From Combretum micranthum (taxonomy: Eukaryota > Streptophyta > Magnoliopsida > Myrtales > Combretaceae), in contig JAMXBD010000822.1 of assembly GCA_024138025.1 (NCBI GenBank), forward strand, positions 372,001-436,000: a stretch of 64,000 nucleotides of DNA. The letters run 5' to 3'. This document shows positions 11,055 to 23,100 of the stretch, one piece after another (position 1 is the first letter of the stretch; each line of letters begins with the position of its first letter). A model generated the notes under the pieces. It ran no database searches. It saw only the letters and a list, made by a program, of their open reading frames with translations, and was not told the DNA's origin. The translations under genes were made by a program, and so were the position numbers.

Positions 11055-13156
11055 CATCGAGCCTGGATTTTTCGTTTTTGGTTTAATTTCTTTTAATCCG
11101 AGTCATATCAAACCCGAACCCATTTAATACGAACCCTCGAGTAAGAATTAAAAGAAATTTAATTTTTGAAAAACATTTTGGAGTCGCTACCTAATCAAAA
11201 TTGAGAAAAAATATAAGTTAAGACTAATGGGTTGATTGATCCTAAATTAGCTATTAGTTTGTGGAAAAAAAAAAATTGATTCAAAACCAAACTTTATAAA
11301 CCAGAAATTTTGAGTTTAAGGGCTATCCTATTAAAACAATATGGTTATCACTTAAAAATTCATAATTTAAAATTTATCCTTTTAATGCTTAAAAAATGAA
11401 ACAACAAATAAATTAAATTTCATAAATTTCCATATTTACAATTTTATTTACAAATTAACGAAGAAATTATCTATATTTACAAATAAATTAATAACTTGAA
11501 ATTTATAAAATATAGTGGAACAAAAATAATTTTTTAAGATTTTAAGTCGCCTCGAACGTGCCTACGCCGCTAATCAGGATTAGACGAAACATAGTTCTTT
11601 TTATAAAACTTTAATTTGTTGGTTTATTTTAGATTTTGGAATTCTTTTCATTTTAAGTTTCTTAATTTTTTTTATTCTTTAGAAAATCAAGAATTTTTCA
11701 ATATGAACCTATAATATATCAAATTTATTTGTATTTAAAATTTTTTTTTCTAAGTGACAAATCCTTTTCCATGCATATTTCCTTTTTTTATTTTTTATCA
11801 TAATAATAATAATAATAAAAATAAAACTAACCTAGAGCGGGTCGAGTCGGATTTAGGTCCGAAGAGCTGAGTGACCAGAGAAGCACCGGAGTTGGCTAGG
11901 ATTTTTGAAAAACACTATTCTTGTGGTTTTGAGGAGCCAAACTCACGAATTGGATCAATATGAGGATGGCAAATTCTCCTACGTGGTAGTTAGCTCCGAA
12001 AGTGGCTAAAGAAGGTGTTCGAAGCTTCTACAATGGCGACTGGGTTTTTGATCGAAGCAGTGGCTAAACTCCCTAAGATCGATCTAAAGCTTCTAAAAGA
12101 TAGATCAAACCATCCTAAAGCTTCTTACAATACTCAAATTGATTGAAAACTTCCTAAAGCTAATTAATTAAAAAATTTCAAATTCGCACTATAAACTTCG
12201 ATCTTAGATTCGAACTACTCTTAGTGTTTTTTGGTGATTTCTAGAGTTATGGATGATGGAAACAAGGAATTCGACCCCTGTTTATACTAATTAGAGGTCA
12301 AATTTGGTGGGAAATTCATTAAATTCGAAGAATAAGTTTACATGCAAATTTGGGTCTTCGAGTTTGATTGATTAGTTTTGTGATTTCCAAATGTAATTGA
12401 CATCAGAATTATGATGATTGTGATTAATTGAGTCAAATTTGTGATATTAGAAGCCTAAATTATCCAAACGAATTGAATTTATGAACTTGGAAATTGTGTA
12501 AAAAATGCATGCTCATCAAATTCCAATCCTAGATTCATGTACCAAAATTCAATTTTTGAAATTGAATTGATTTAAACTTGTAGTATTCCAAGTCTTCTTT
12601 CAAATCCCCACATTAATTTGATGAAAAATGAAGCTAAATTGATAAAAAATGGCTTCAAAAATAACCCATCATGCGCAAAAAAATGGCTTATGCACGGGTG
12701 TCAGGATTGGTCACGTGCGGGCATGTGCTGTGCATGCGCATGAGTAAAAAAAAATTTTGGATGCTCTATGCGAGATTCGAACCCTGGTTTCAGACGTGTA
12801 TGTATATGTGTTTTACCAACAGGCCATTTGGCCTGTGCCTCACTTTCTTTTACATTTAAAATGTATTTAAGGCTTCTAAAAAATATTAGATTTAATAAAT
12901 AAACCTAATTTAATTAATTCCAAAATAAATTTATAATAAAAACTAGTATTATATCAAGCCCAAAAATAAAATTATTATTATTTATTACTTTTTTTTATTA
13001 CTATACCTTCTTATCTTTTTGTTTATTTATTTCCTTTTCTTCCTCTTTTTTTATTTTTATCATTATTATAGTATTTATAATAATCTTTGGGCTTAAAATA
13101 ATATTAATTTTTATTATAAATTAAAGCCTTAAATGGGCAAAAATGGGGTGTCTACA
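11055..13156 (-). mobile_element. Solo LTR (Tat/Ogre-like), nested in the Copia relic
   Basis: About 2.1-kb unit closely related to 20,613-22,773. On the minus strand it begins TGTAGACACCCC and ends near ...CTCGATG (the expected ...CA is degraded). It contains the sequence 'ttttggagtcgctacc', typical of what I recall from Ogre/Tat LTRs. Five-base flanks gtagg (left) and gtagt (right) look like a decayed target duplication, and no polypurine tract adjoins it, so it is a solo LTR. It splits the reverse transcriptase/RNase H portion of the host Copia. Open frames inside it, such as 12,671-12,859, are not genes. Confidence 0.65.
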
Positions 13157-13922
13157 GTAGTAGTTATCCATTAGTTTGGTATCTATTTGAATCAAACTAT
13201 TTATTAAGAAACAGATACAAATAAAAAGCAGACATATTTGCTCATAAACATATTAAATAAACCAAATACAGATAAGATATAGAAGTAGATCAGATACAAA
13301 TACATACACATATGAAAATCTAATAATCCACATAGACCCTTGGTCAATTCTTATCACAGCTTCATGCTGCTCATTTACATGCTTTGTTTCATCTCTTGAG
13401 ATATCTTAAGGGTATTTCCATGCTTGGTTTGTTTGATTCTTCTTCACCTTCTTGTTAGTTGTCGGGTTTCTTTAATTATGATTAGGGAAGTAGTGTGTTA
13501 GATTGCAGGTCTCTTACAAGGTATCGTGTCACGATCGGTGATGCTTTCGTTTCTTAGCAATTGTGTTTACTTCTTCTTCGGAGGCTGAATATAGAAGTAT
13601 GGCTACTATGGTTAAGGAAATTTTGTGGACTTCATACATTCTTTATGACCTGCACTTGTTTGAATCATTACTGATTCCACTTTATTGTGATAACAAGTCT
13701 ACATTGTTGATTGCTTCTAATTAGTGTTTGAATGGATAGACAAAGCAAATTGATATTGATATCCATTTTGTCCATGATCATGTTCGCATTGGCTTTCTTT
13801 CTACACGTTATATTGCATCCTTTGATCAACTTGCAGCTTTGTTCACTAAGTCTATCTTAGTAACAACTACTTTATTTATGTTCCAAGTTGCATCTTTAAT
13901 GTGATCCAACTTGAGGGGGGAT
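13157..13922 (+). pseudogene. Dead Copia element: RNase H and polypurine tract
   Basis: After the nested LTR the Copia polyprotein resumes by about 13,340. The best preserved pieces are the RNase H text SSSEAEYRSMA (about 13,580), IDIDIHFVHDHV (about 13,750) and QLAALFTKS (about 13,830). A G-rich tract, 'cttgaggggggatatgaagg' at 13,909-13,928, fits a polypurine tract followed by a 3' LTR starting near 13,921. Many stops are present. Confidence 0.75.
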
Positions 13923-14730
13923 ATGAAGGTTATTGTATTGTTGCTACACTTATGCATAAACTGGGTTTCATTTTGTTTTGAGGCTCAATTCACACATTAC
14001 TGTTTTTTATTACTCTAAATTGCTAGTTATGTGTGTGGATATAACTTTTGAATTTGTTGCATAGTTTGTATTGTTGTTATGATTTTGTAGTTATGTCTTC
14101 ACTTTTAGTAATGTCAAGACATTTAATGCGTGATTTTTCTTTTCTATATCATAAACTTCTAAAGATGTGTATCAGTAGAGAAAAATTTCCCTAGACCGTG
14201 GCACATTGAACTTGTAGATCTATTCCACGAAATGATTGGGGTAGGGGCTTACTAACACAATGACCAGAAGTAGAATAATTGATACTACTTAGTCTATCTT
14301 AAAGTGTTCCTCTACGATCATCATTAAATGACATATATGTCATATCAGTGGATGTTTGAAACTATTTGATTTCTTATTAGGCTTTTAACTATAGTTATGA
14401 TATGGCTTCATATTATCTATGAATTCAAGGAGATGGCTGTATATATTGTCATCTTTATTGGATATTGTAAAAGATAGGGGGACAAGAAGATTGTGTATTA
14501 TTGTGTCTTTTGTTGTAATATTTCTAGGAGTATAAGTTGTGTCAATGAGTTCTAGTTGCTGTCAGATTGAACAAATATTGAGTGCCTATTTGCTTGATTA
14601 CTATTTAGCTGAGAGGAGAGTAGTGCACTCAAGTTGCATGCACATAAATTAGGAATAAGGTTATGTTATAATGGTTATTGTTAGGAAATGGAATAGTTAT
14701 AATCAATAGTAAAAGTTTTTGCAACTAAGT
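13923..14730 (+). other. Probable 3' LTR of the dead Copia and flank
   Basis: Sequence directly after the polypurine tract should be the Copia 3' LTR. I could not find its partner or its end, because the 5' half of the element is too decayed. No gene is seen. Confidence 0.35.
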
Positions 14731-14735
14731 CAAGA

Positions 14736-14910
14736 GGAAGAGGTGAAAATCACCTCTTCCAAAAATGTGAGGCATAGCTTGCCTCACTTATGTCAAATCG
14801 AGGCGAGTTGTGCCTCACTTTAAACAATTGAGGTGATTTTCACCTGAGTGCACATTAACAACCACTGCTGCAATTAGACAACACATTAAGGCAATGATCG
14901 CCTCAATCTC
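14736..14910. repeat. Cluster of GAGGY/RCCTC inverted repeats
   Basis: A perfect hairpin at 14,736-14,760 has an 11-bp stem (GGAAGAGGTGA) and a 3-base loop. It is followed within 170 bp by gtgaggca..tgcctcac, gaggcg..gcctc, aggtga-ttt-tcacct and aggc..gcct. Dense short motifs in both orientations next to a CACTA transposase resemble the subterminal TNPA-type binding regions of Spm elements. A CACTA terminus itself was not found. Confidence 0.4.
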
Positions 14911-15540
14911 CCCCTATATACGCCCTCCTATTCCCACTTCACTCCTCGCTCTCCTTTCACTGTCACAGGTATGCTGTCTACCTTCCCCTCTTACACTTTC
15001 TTTTTTATTAATGTCTAATTATTTTATTTATTTAATTATTTATTTTTTTTGTAGAATTTTATAAAGGGTGATATTTGAAGTTGAAGCGTCAAATCGTCTT
15101 TATCTAGGTTATTATTTTATTTGTAATGTTTTAAAATTTATCCTACTATACGTTGATTTTTATAAAATATTAATATATATTTTAAATGTTTGTTGAAATG
15201 ATATTTTTATATTATTGTGGTAGTTAATAGTTTAGTAAAATATTTACTTAGGTATTAATAAATTATGTATGTTATGTATATAAATGAATATATTGTGATT
15301 GTGTTAGCTTTTGTAAGTTGTACATGATTTTTTTTATATGTACACATGTATGCATATATCCTATAAAAGTTGCATATGTACAAAATTTAAAGTTTTTATG
15401 CAAAACTAGTATGTAAATTTAATGTATCAAATGGTTGCATGTAATACATGGTTACATTGCCATAAAGATGGGTAGGAAATATTTCAAAATGACTTATAAA
15501 ATAGGGATGCCATTTCTTAAATTTTAATCTAAAAGACCTT
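14911..15540 (+). other. Possible transposase leader region
   Basis: A TATA-like 'cctatatacgcc' at about 14,920 precedes a C/T-rich leader and a possible splice donor in 'cacaggtatgc' (about 14,968), with an acceptor-like 'tttttttgtag' at about 15,050. This could be promoter and first intron of the CACTA transposase gene downstream. It is weak evidence; the remainder is AT-rich without features. Confidence 0.25.
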
Positions 15541-16440
15541 GGTACATAACACATGATCTAAGAACAGAGGAATATAGAAATGGGGTTAGTGAGTTTTTAC
15601 AAGTAGGGGTTAACCACTGAAGGATAGATGGACTGATAAGATGCCGGTATAGGGATTGTCCAAATGTATTGTGCAACTCTATTTATGTTGTTGAATACCA
15701 TCCCATGTTGAGAGGAACATCTTGGTCGCATTCGAGGTGGATAATCATGGTGAGGAGTCAATTGGAATGGATGATGAATATGAGCTGCATGATGATGTTG
15801 ATAGTTGCGAAGGGAGCATTCCTAATGAGTATGAACGATTTAAAGATTAAGCTGATCATTAATTTTTAGAGGAATTGGCTGCTAATATGAGCAATTTTGA
15901 TGGGGATGACACAGATAGTGGGGATGAAGGTAGTGGTGATGATGGTAACTGATGGATGAGGATGTTTGAAACTACAAAGAGGCTAGTGTATCCAGGCTAT
16001 ACTAAGTTTTCAGTGGTGTTATGGTGCTTCAGATGATGAATATGAAAGTCAATGGTCATCAATATATGAAATCTTTCAATAATTAGCTTGCCTTTATAAA
16101 GAGTTTGTTATCGGATAGCAATGTTACCATCATCATACAAAGAAGTGCAACAAAAGCTTAAGCAATCAGGTATGGATGTAAACATCATTCATTCATGTCT
16201 ATATTAATGACTACGTATTGTTTCGAAAAGAGTTTCAAAACCACGATAGCTGTCGGGTTTGTGATTAAGGGAGATGGAAACCTCATTCTAAGAAAAATAA
16301 AATCGTACCAATTAAGGTTTTTTGTCATTTTCCACTAATGTTGTGGCTGCAACGTCTATTCATGTGAAGGCAGATGACACCGGAAATGAGATGACATAAG
16401 GAAAAGTATGTCAGTCAGGAAGCTGTGTGGTTTAAAATTT
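15540..16440 (+). pseudogene. CACTA (En/Spm) tnp2 transposase relic, N-terminal part
   Basis: Decayed frames match the N-terminal half of plant tnp2-type transposases. At about 15,565 RTEEYRNGVSEFL then DGLIRCRYRDCPN corresponds to the transposase-associated domain with its CxxC motif damaged. At about 16,205 NDYVLFRKEFQNHDSCRVC matches the conserved PNDCILYR..YKDL..CPVC segment, followed by KIVPIKVFCHFPL (AKVMWYFPI in relatives). Stops and frameshifts interrupt it. The frame is broken off by the insert that follows and resumes at about 18,165. Confidence 0.75.
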
Positions 16441-16479
16441 TTGTTGGGGTTAGTTAAAGTAAAATTTATAAAAATAATT

Positions 16480-18160
16480 GGTCCTTTTCAACTTCAGTTT
16501 GGCAACTTCCAACATTGATGGCAAGTGTACCTATCAAAGTAGTATAGAAAGAATTAGGTCAGATCCTAAGGGAATAGTAGCAACTATTATACTCACATTC
16601 CATTTATTATCTAGCCAAGAAAAGAATCTTAGTAAGACATGATAAAAGAAAAGAAGTTATGCTAGGTTAAAGATATTCACAAAGATTTCAGGGAAAAAAC
16701 TTAAGATGGGTTTGTAAAAATGCAAGACGATAGCCTAGGGTTTACTTTACCAATTCCTTATCATGTGAATCCAAATCTAAACTCTGAGAGAGTTGCTGTT
16801 GATGTATTTGTACTGTTGGATCCACTGAGTTAAACTAAAGCTTCTCTCGAAATAAGTTGTTCTAGATTTAGACTAAACCACCAGAATCTTTTCTCAGGTT
16901 ATCAATGGTCTAGACCCGCATAAAGTTTAAGAATCCTTTAGTTTAAAAAAAAATCAACTTAATGCTTTTAAAAAAAAAGAGACAGAAAGCCTCATAACCC
17001 CTCTCTCAAGGCAATTATGAATAACTCCACTAGCAGCCGAAGATCTATCCAAAAGAATGACCTCTTAGCCTATTCAGTTGAAATTAAACATGGGTCTAAT
17101 AGGTGCACCACACGATTAGACCACATAAGCAGATTCAAGTTACTAGTCACAAATACTTAGTCAATTGTCTTAAAAGCGCATTTGATTTCACGTGAATCAG
17201 GATTTGGATTTGCAAACCCTAAGCTGTAGAAGATTATTTCTCCATGGATTTAAAACTTAAGAACATGATCTAAAGAAATAATATAAGATTAATCGAAGGA
17301 TATTACAATTCGAGACAGACTCTTATAGAAATTACAAACAATGGCTTAAAGTGATTTTTTACTAGAAAACTAGAAGATCTCCAAAGCAAGAAAAAATAAA
17401 ATTCTTTCGCTCCAGAAATTCTCTCTCTATACTACCTTAGTATTATTCTATCGTATGCATACTGTACACCCTATTGTGTGCCTTTGCACTTTTATTTATA
17501 AGCTTAGGGTAGGGAAATCATGAATATTTTATTACTGACGTGGCAAATTCTATATAGTGGAAAGCAAACTCTTTATTCACGCGTGCGTCTAAATCGTGTA
17601 CTTAATTGTTGCGGGTCATATGAGAGTTGTGGTCGAGTGCTCTCAGAAGGAAGAAATCAGGCTTGACACTTAAAACACTTAAGAACACTTGCGTTTTTGT
17701 CCATTGCTATATCGAGAGTAGAATTGAGGCAGTCGAGGCTCGTATGGCTAATGCACGAGGTAAAAATGGACAGAAAATGATCTTCAAAAGGCAACTATAG
17801 ATGGTCGAATACGAGGCTCGATAGAAGGTTTTCTGCTAAATGATGCTTGATCTCCTTAAACAAAAGTTGAGGTTCATGTTGAGGGTTCGAAGTTGAGAGG
17901 CGATAGACCATTTTTCCTTGTTTTTCTTCCTTTGTTTGGCCTTAATAGTGATTCTTTAAAGGCTCGATTTTGTTCTTCTTTGACTTTTTTGTTGTTGTTT
18001 CTACTCCAGATTTGATTTGATCACTTAAATTCTACTTCTTTGGACTTAAGAAGCTACAAAAAAACAATGTTCATTGAAAGCACAAGTTTGATGGGAATTT
18101 ACTTAAAATCAGAGCAAAATTAATCCAAATTCCCGTGGAAATGATGAGTAAATATGACTT
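16480..18160. mobile_element. Unidentified ~1.7-kb insert splitting the tnp2 relic
   Basis: Between two neighbouring tnp2 motifs lie about 1.7 kb with no transposase similarity. It opens near 'gatggcaagtgtacctatc', a phrase seen at the start of some plant LTRs, and closes near 'tgggaatttacttaaaatc'. I found no clean terminal repeat or target duplication, so whether it is a solo LTR or another element is unresolved. Confidence 0.4.
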
Positions 18161-18164
18161 AACA

Positions 18165-19470
18165 GTATGCTAAGGCACCTCATAGACTTTAATTAATGGA
18201 AGAGAATGGATGCTAAATATCTTTGGTTCAATACGAATCCTCAAAGTGTGAGATTAGGGCTTACCACTGATGGGTTTAATCCCAATGGTAACATGAGCAC
18301 GACATATAGTGTATAGCCAATTCTTTTATCTATATATAATGTTCCACCATGGAAGTGTATGAAGGATCCAGATCTAATTATGTCACTTTTAACACTAAGA
18401 CCTAAACCACCTGGTAAAGATATTTATATTTACTTCCAACCTCTTGTGGATGGTCGAACATTTCGACTGCATGTTGCACTGTTGTGGACAATCAATGATT
18501 TTCGAGCATATGGTGATATTTCCGATCGGACGACCAAAAGGTACAAGGCATGCCTATATGCAATGTAGATTGCATAGCTGAACATGTAAACAGTAAGTTC
18601 CATTATATGGGCCATCGATGGTTTTTGCCGTCGAGGTATCATTTACGTCGCGACAGTAGAAGTTTTTATGGTACGTGGGGATGAGACCGCTACTGAGGGA
18701 TTTCACTGGCTATGACATTACAACATAGTTGAGTTAGTATAAGAAAATTTAGCTTAGGAAGGTAAAGGAGAGGCTTGGTAGGCGGCGAAACAAAGAGAGT
18801 ATAAAGTGATGTAAGAAAAGTGTGCATTTTAGATTGCCATATTGGTGTGAACTACATATCCGCTATAATCTTGATGTAACGTACATTGAGAAGAACATAT
18901 GTGACAATCTAGTTGGAACTATCTTCAGCCTGAAGGGTAAGTCTTAAGACATAAGAAAGGTGAGACTAACCCTCCAGGTAATAGGTCTTCGCCCAAAGTT
19001 GCATTTACAATATGGGGTGGTCGGACCTTCAGGCCACCAGCTTCATATATATTGTCATTTCGATAGATGAGTAAGGTATGTAATGTGATCAAAGATGTGA
19101 AACTACCAAATGGATATGCTTCGAATATATCATCTTGCCTAATTGCAAACAAAGCAAGCTTAAGTGGTTTAAAGAGCTACAACAGTCATGTCTTGCTTCA
19201 ATGGATTTTGCCTATTGTCATTCATGGTTTTCTCAATAGCTAAATTTATGACATGGTTTATGATGTATCACTTTTTAGGGAATTGCCTACTATGGAACTT
19301 CGACTGAATTTGTTAGAATCATTAGAGAAAACAATAATTCTAACACTATGTAAGTTGAAGATGATATTCTTACATGCATTTTTTAACATCATGATCCACC
19401 TAGTTGTACATTTGCCAAGGGAAGCTTGAATGTGTGGTTTGATTCAATATCGTTAGATGTATTTGGTAGA
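18165..19470 (+). pseudogene. CACTA tnp2 transposase relic, central part
   Basis: Best preserved portion of the tnp2-type transposase. In order: MRHLIDF; VRLGLTTDGFNPNGNMS (about 18,250); PPWKCMKDPDLIMSLL and PKPPGKDIYIY (18,345-18,440); LHVALLWTINDFRAYGDIS (about 18,470); SVHFRLPYWCELHIRYNLD and EKNICDNLVGT (18,818-18,935), the hallmark LDVMHIEKN(V/I)CDN block; and ANKASLSGLKSYNSHVLLQ (about 19,145). Several frameshifts and stops remove function. The plus orientation fits the N-terminal piece upstream. Confidence 0.85.
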
Positions 19471-20610
19471 GAGGTACCTGGGAGTGCTTAAGGGAGATGT
19501 CAAGAGTAGGGAAAAACCGAATGATTATATCATTGAATCATATGTTGTATGAAAGAGCATTCAATTTTGTTTACTGTACTTTGAGAACATGGAATTGAGG
19601 ATAAATAGATCTAATCGGCTATGTGTTGAACGTTATACGAAGGTTTGGTCTCATTGGTTGGCATATTTGCAAAGCACGTTTGATCATTAGCTGCATTAAC
19701 CTTATGGGGTCGAACATTGAAGTTAACAAAATGCATTGGACTATGCTGAACAATTATGAGGAAGTCCAATTGTATGTCAGGAATAACACCTCACTTACAT
19801 CAGTTGGTGTACTACTACATCTCAGTTTCATTGTTATATTTGTTGTTAACTAATTTGTGTGTAGAGAGTTTGAGTAGGAATTAAATGCACGTGGAGCACG
19901 GAATGTAGGAGCACTCGTCAGCAAGCATTTTGCAGAGTGGTTAAAGACTAAGGCTATTTCTCAACCAGTTACTGACCAAGAAGTTGACATAAGGGAAATT
20001 CATTAACCACTCCTTCCAATCTTTTTGCATATTATGCAACTTAACCATGCTCATTTTACATAAGTATCGGAAGATTGGAAACAATGGCATAGGGCCTAGA
20101 TGTTCACTAGTATAGTTTCAAAGCTTATGTTGTTAACGAAGTCTATTATAACACTGAGTTTAGAGAAATGTCGTTGAGATCACAAAATAATGGTGTGTGC
20201 ATGCTCAGTGCATATAATTGGCAAATGATAACTTTCTATGGCATCATCACCGAAGTTATCTAGTTAAATTACATGGGGTCTAGGTATGTGTTCTTGTTCA
20301 AGTACAGGTGGTTTGATACAATTAGGACAAACTAGAGAGCATTAATGGAGAGCTCATCTCAACTAACACGCGAAGGTCATGGTACGACAATGATTCGTAC
20401 ATTCTTAGAGATCATGCACAACAAGTATTTTACATTAAATACCTAATCAAACATTTTAGGAACTGGAAGGTTATCCAAAAAGTACACCACCAACATATAT
20501 ACAATTAAGGACTTTTCTAAATTGAACCTACTGACAAGAGTGATCATGACGAGAAACCTAAAATCAATGAACCTCTTCAACAGACAATTTCAAGGCCTTG
20601 GATAATACCA
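19470..20610 (+). pseudogene. CACTA tnp2 relic, C-terminal part (DUF4218/DUF4216-like)
   Basis: Weaker continuation of the transposase polypeptide. At about 19,500 REKPNDYIIESYVV resembles the KPEG.IAEGY segment. At about 20,235 YGIITEVI and LFKYRWFDT match the DUF4216 pattern (YG.L.EIIELDY...LFKC.WFD), and at about 20,410 HAQQVFYIKY matches its QV.YVKD ending. The frame is disrupted and ends where the LTR at 20,613 begins. Confidence 0.7.
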
Positions 20611-20612
20611 GT

Positions 20613-22773
20613 TGTCGAGCCTAGATTTTTCAATTTCTGGTTTTATTTCTTTTAATTCGATCCGTATTAAACCCAAAATCATTTAATAACTAGAAATTAA
20701 AAGAAATTTAATTTTTGAAAAAATTTTGGAGTCGCCACTTGATTGAAATTGAGAAAAATTTATAAGTCAAGATCAATGCGTTAGTTGATCTTAACTTAGC
20801 TACTAGTCTGAAAAAATTTGATTTAAAACTAAATTTAATAAACTAGAAATTTTGAATTCGAGGGCTATCCTATTAAAACTATATGGTTACCACTTACAAT
20901 TCATAATTTAAAATTTATCCTTTTAATGTTTAAAAATCAATCAAATTCCATAAATTTCTAAATTTATAATTTTATTTACAAATTGACAATAAGATCGTAT
21001 AATATTTATAGTTAATTAGTTAATCTAAAATTTATAAAAGAAAATGATGGAACAAAAATAATTTTTCAGATTTTATGTCGCTCCGGAGGTGCCTACTACC
21101 CGTTAACAGGAATAAATAATATGTTGTTTTTTTTAGAAGTGTGCTAGCAATTTTTTTTTTTAATCTTTTGAAATATTTCCCAAATAAATTTATTATTCAT
21201 TAATTTTCTATAAATTTTTTTTTCATGCATGGCCCTATAACCGTCAAGTCAATTTTTTTATTTTAAAAAATATAACTTTCTATGCGTAAAAAGATTTTTT
21301 TTTTATCATATTAACTCATTACTACATTTATACTACTTAATACATAGGACTAATATTATTATATATATATACTAAATATTACAAAAAATTGGTCCTATCT
21401 TATATTTGCTTATTATTTTTTTATTATATGTTTTTATTTTTTATAAAAAATAAAATAAAATATAAAAATAAATAAAATAAACTCACATGGTCAGATCAGA
21501 GCGGTCGGAGCAGGATCTTGATCGATTTTTCAAGTTGGATTTGGTTTGTTGGCTTGGGAAGAGAAGAAATGGTTGGTGGAACTAGAAGCCGATGATCTAG
21601 TGGTTCTACGTAGGTGAGATTGCGTCGAAACAATCAAGTGGAGGCAGTAGTAGTAGTCCAGTGTAGTCATTTTCTTTGAAATTGGCTGAAAGCTGGTGGT
21701 TCAAGCTCTAAATGGTGGCAGTCGGTGGTAGTGGTCATCGGAAGTTGTTTGAGAATCTTTAGACAAAGAAGAAACTACTAACTAAGCTTTCACTACTCCT
21801 GAGTCCAATTATAGCTTCATTTTACTCCGATTTGGCCTCTATTGAGAGTAATAAAAAATTTAAAAAAAGTGAACCCTAGATTTTGAAAAATCAATTTGAA
21901 GCTTGTTAGAGTATTTTTTGATGAAATGGAATGTTTTTTTTTTTTTTTATGCTTGTGGATGATTTGAACAAGGAATTCGACCCTTTTTATACTGCTTGGG
22001 GGTCAATTAAGTGGAGTTCGTTCGAGGATTGGTTGGTGGATCGACGTGAACTGGAGCTTCTTGAAAGTTTTTTAACAAATTTGAGCTTAATGAACTTCGG
22101 AAGAGACAACAAGGAGTTCATATAAGTGTTTCTAGAAGCTAAGGTATGTTGGATTTGAATTTCGAAAGTTTGTCTTCATGTGTAAAAGTAAATTTTTTAT
22201 GAACTTTGGATCCAAAATCAAGTGTCAAGTCATGATCGTTAGGGCTAGTTTTTGATCCAAATCTATAGAATCCCATGTCTTTTTCAAATCCTTCCATCAA
22301 TTTGACCAAAAAATGGATCGAAAATGGGTAAAAAATGGGCTTGAAACTGCTCCATCGCGTGGGAAAAACTGGCATCTAATTGGAGAAGATGATGCACGTG
22401 TTGTACATGCATGCCATATTACATGTGCGAGTGCATGTATTACACGCGCTAAAATAAAAAAAAAAAAAAATTTCGTCCGCCTCCAGCATAAATTAAACTC
22501 GAGTCGCTTGTATGTATGTTGTGTTGCTTATCTAATATGCCGTAGCACGCGATATTTTCATTTTTTAATTTTTTTTTCTAAATCATATTTTTTTATATAT
22601 TTTATTTATCATTTTTAATTTTTACATTTTTTGAACCATATTTTATATTTTTGTACACATATTCTATTTATCACCTTTTTTTCCTTCTTTTTTGTTTTAT
22701 TTTACTTTATAATTATAATTATTACATATGTTATTACTATTATTATTTTAAAGGAAAAAATGTGATGTCTACA
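20613..22773 (-). mobile_element. 3' LTR of a Tat/Ogre-like Gypsy element
   Basis: 2,161-bp LTR homologous to the solo LTR at 11,055-13,156. It reads TGTAGACATCAC... on the minus strand and ends ...GGCTCGACA, giving proper TG...CA ends. Just outside its minus-strand start is AAAGAGTGGCAGC (complement of 22,774-22,786), which fits a polypurine tract, so this should be the 3' LTR of an element whose body lies at higher coordinates. Matching-strand gag remains at 25.7-27.4 kb support this. Small open frames inside are not genes. Confidence 0.6.
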
Positions 22774-23100
22774 GCTGCCACTCTTTGTAGCAAAGTTTGG
22801 TAAAACATTGTCATACAGATAAAGAGATACCTGATTTTTGCCCTCAAAAGCACTTACTCAAAATTTGGAGCTTCTGGTCCACTGGGGAAACTTGATTGAG
22901 ATAGTGATGGTCTTGCAATCTCGAACCTTAAAAGAGGGGTGGCAATGACTTTCAGTGAAGTTTGTGCATCATGAAAGGTTAGCCTCCCTTTATATCCATA
23001 CTAAACCACTAAGGTTGTCCTGAGATGTCCAAAGAAAATTGTGGAAGACTTTTTTCTTAGCTTTCCACTTTAGGTTGTGGGTATCTCTTCATTCTTAAAA
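22774..23100 (-). other. Tat/Ogre-like internal region next to the 3' LTR
   Basis: About 330 bp between the probable polypurine tract and the minisatellite. No gene seen. Read on the minus strand it would be the very 3' end of the element's untranslated region. Confidence 0.35.

Noticed and set aside
12671..12859. 62-residue Met/Cys-rich frame as a small peptide gene
   Set aside because: Lies inside the solo LTR, and the matching position in the 20.6-22.8 kb copy does not keep the frame.
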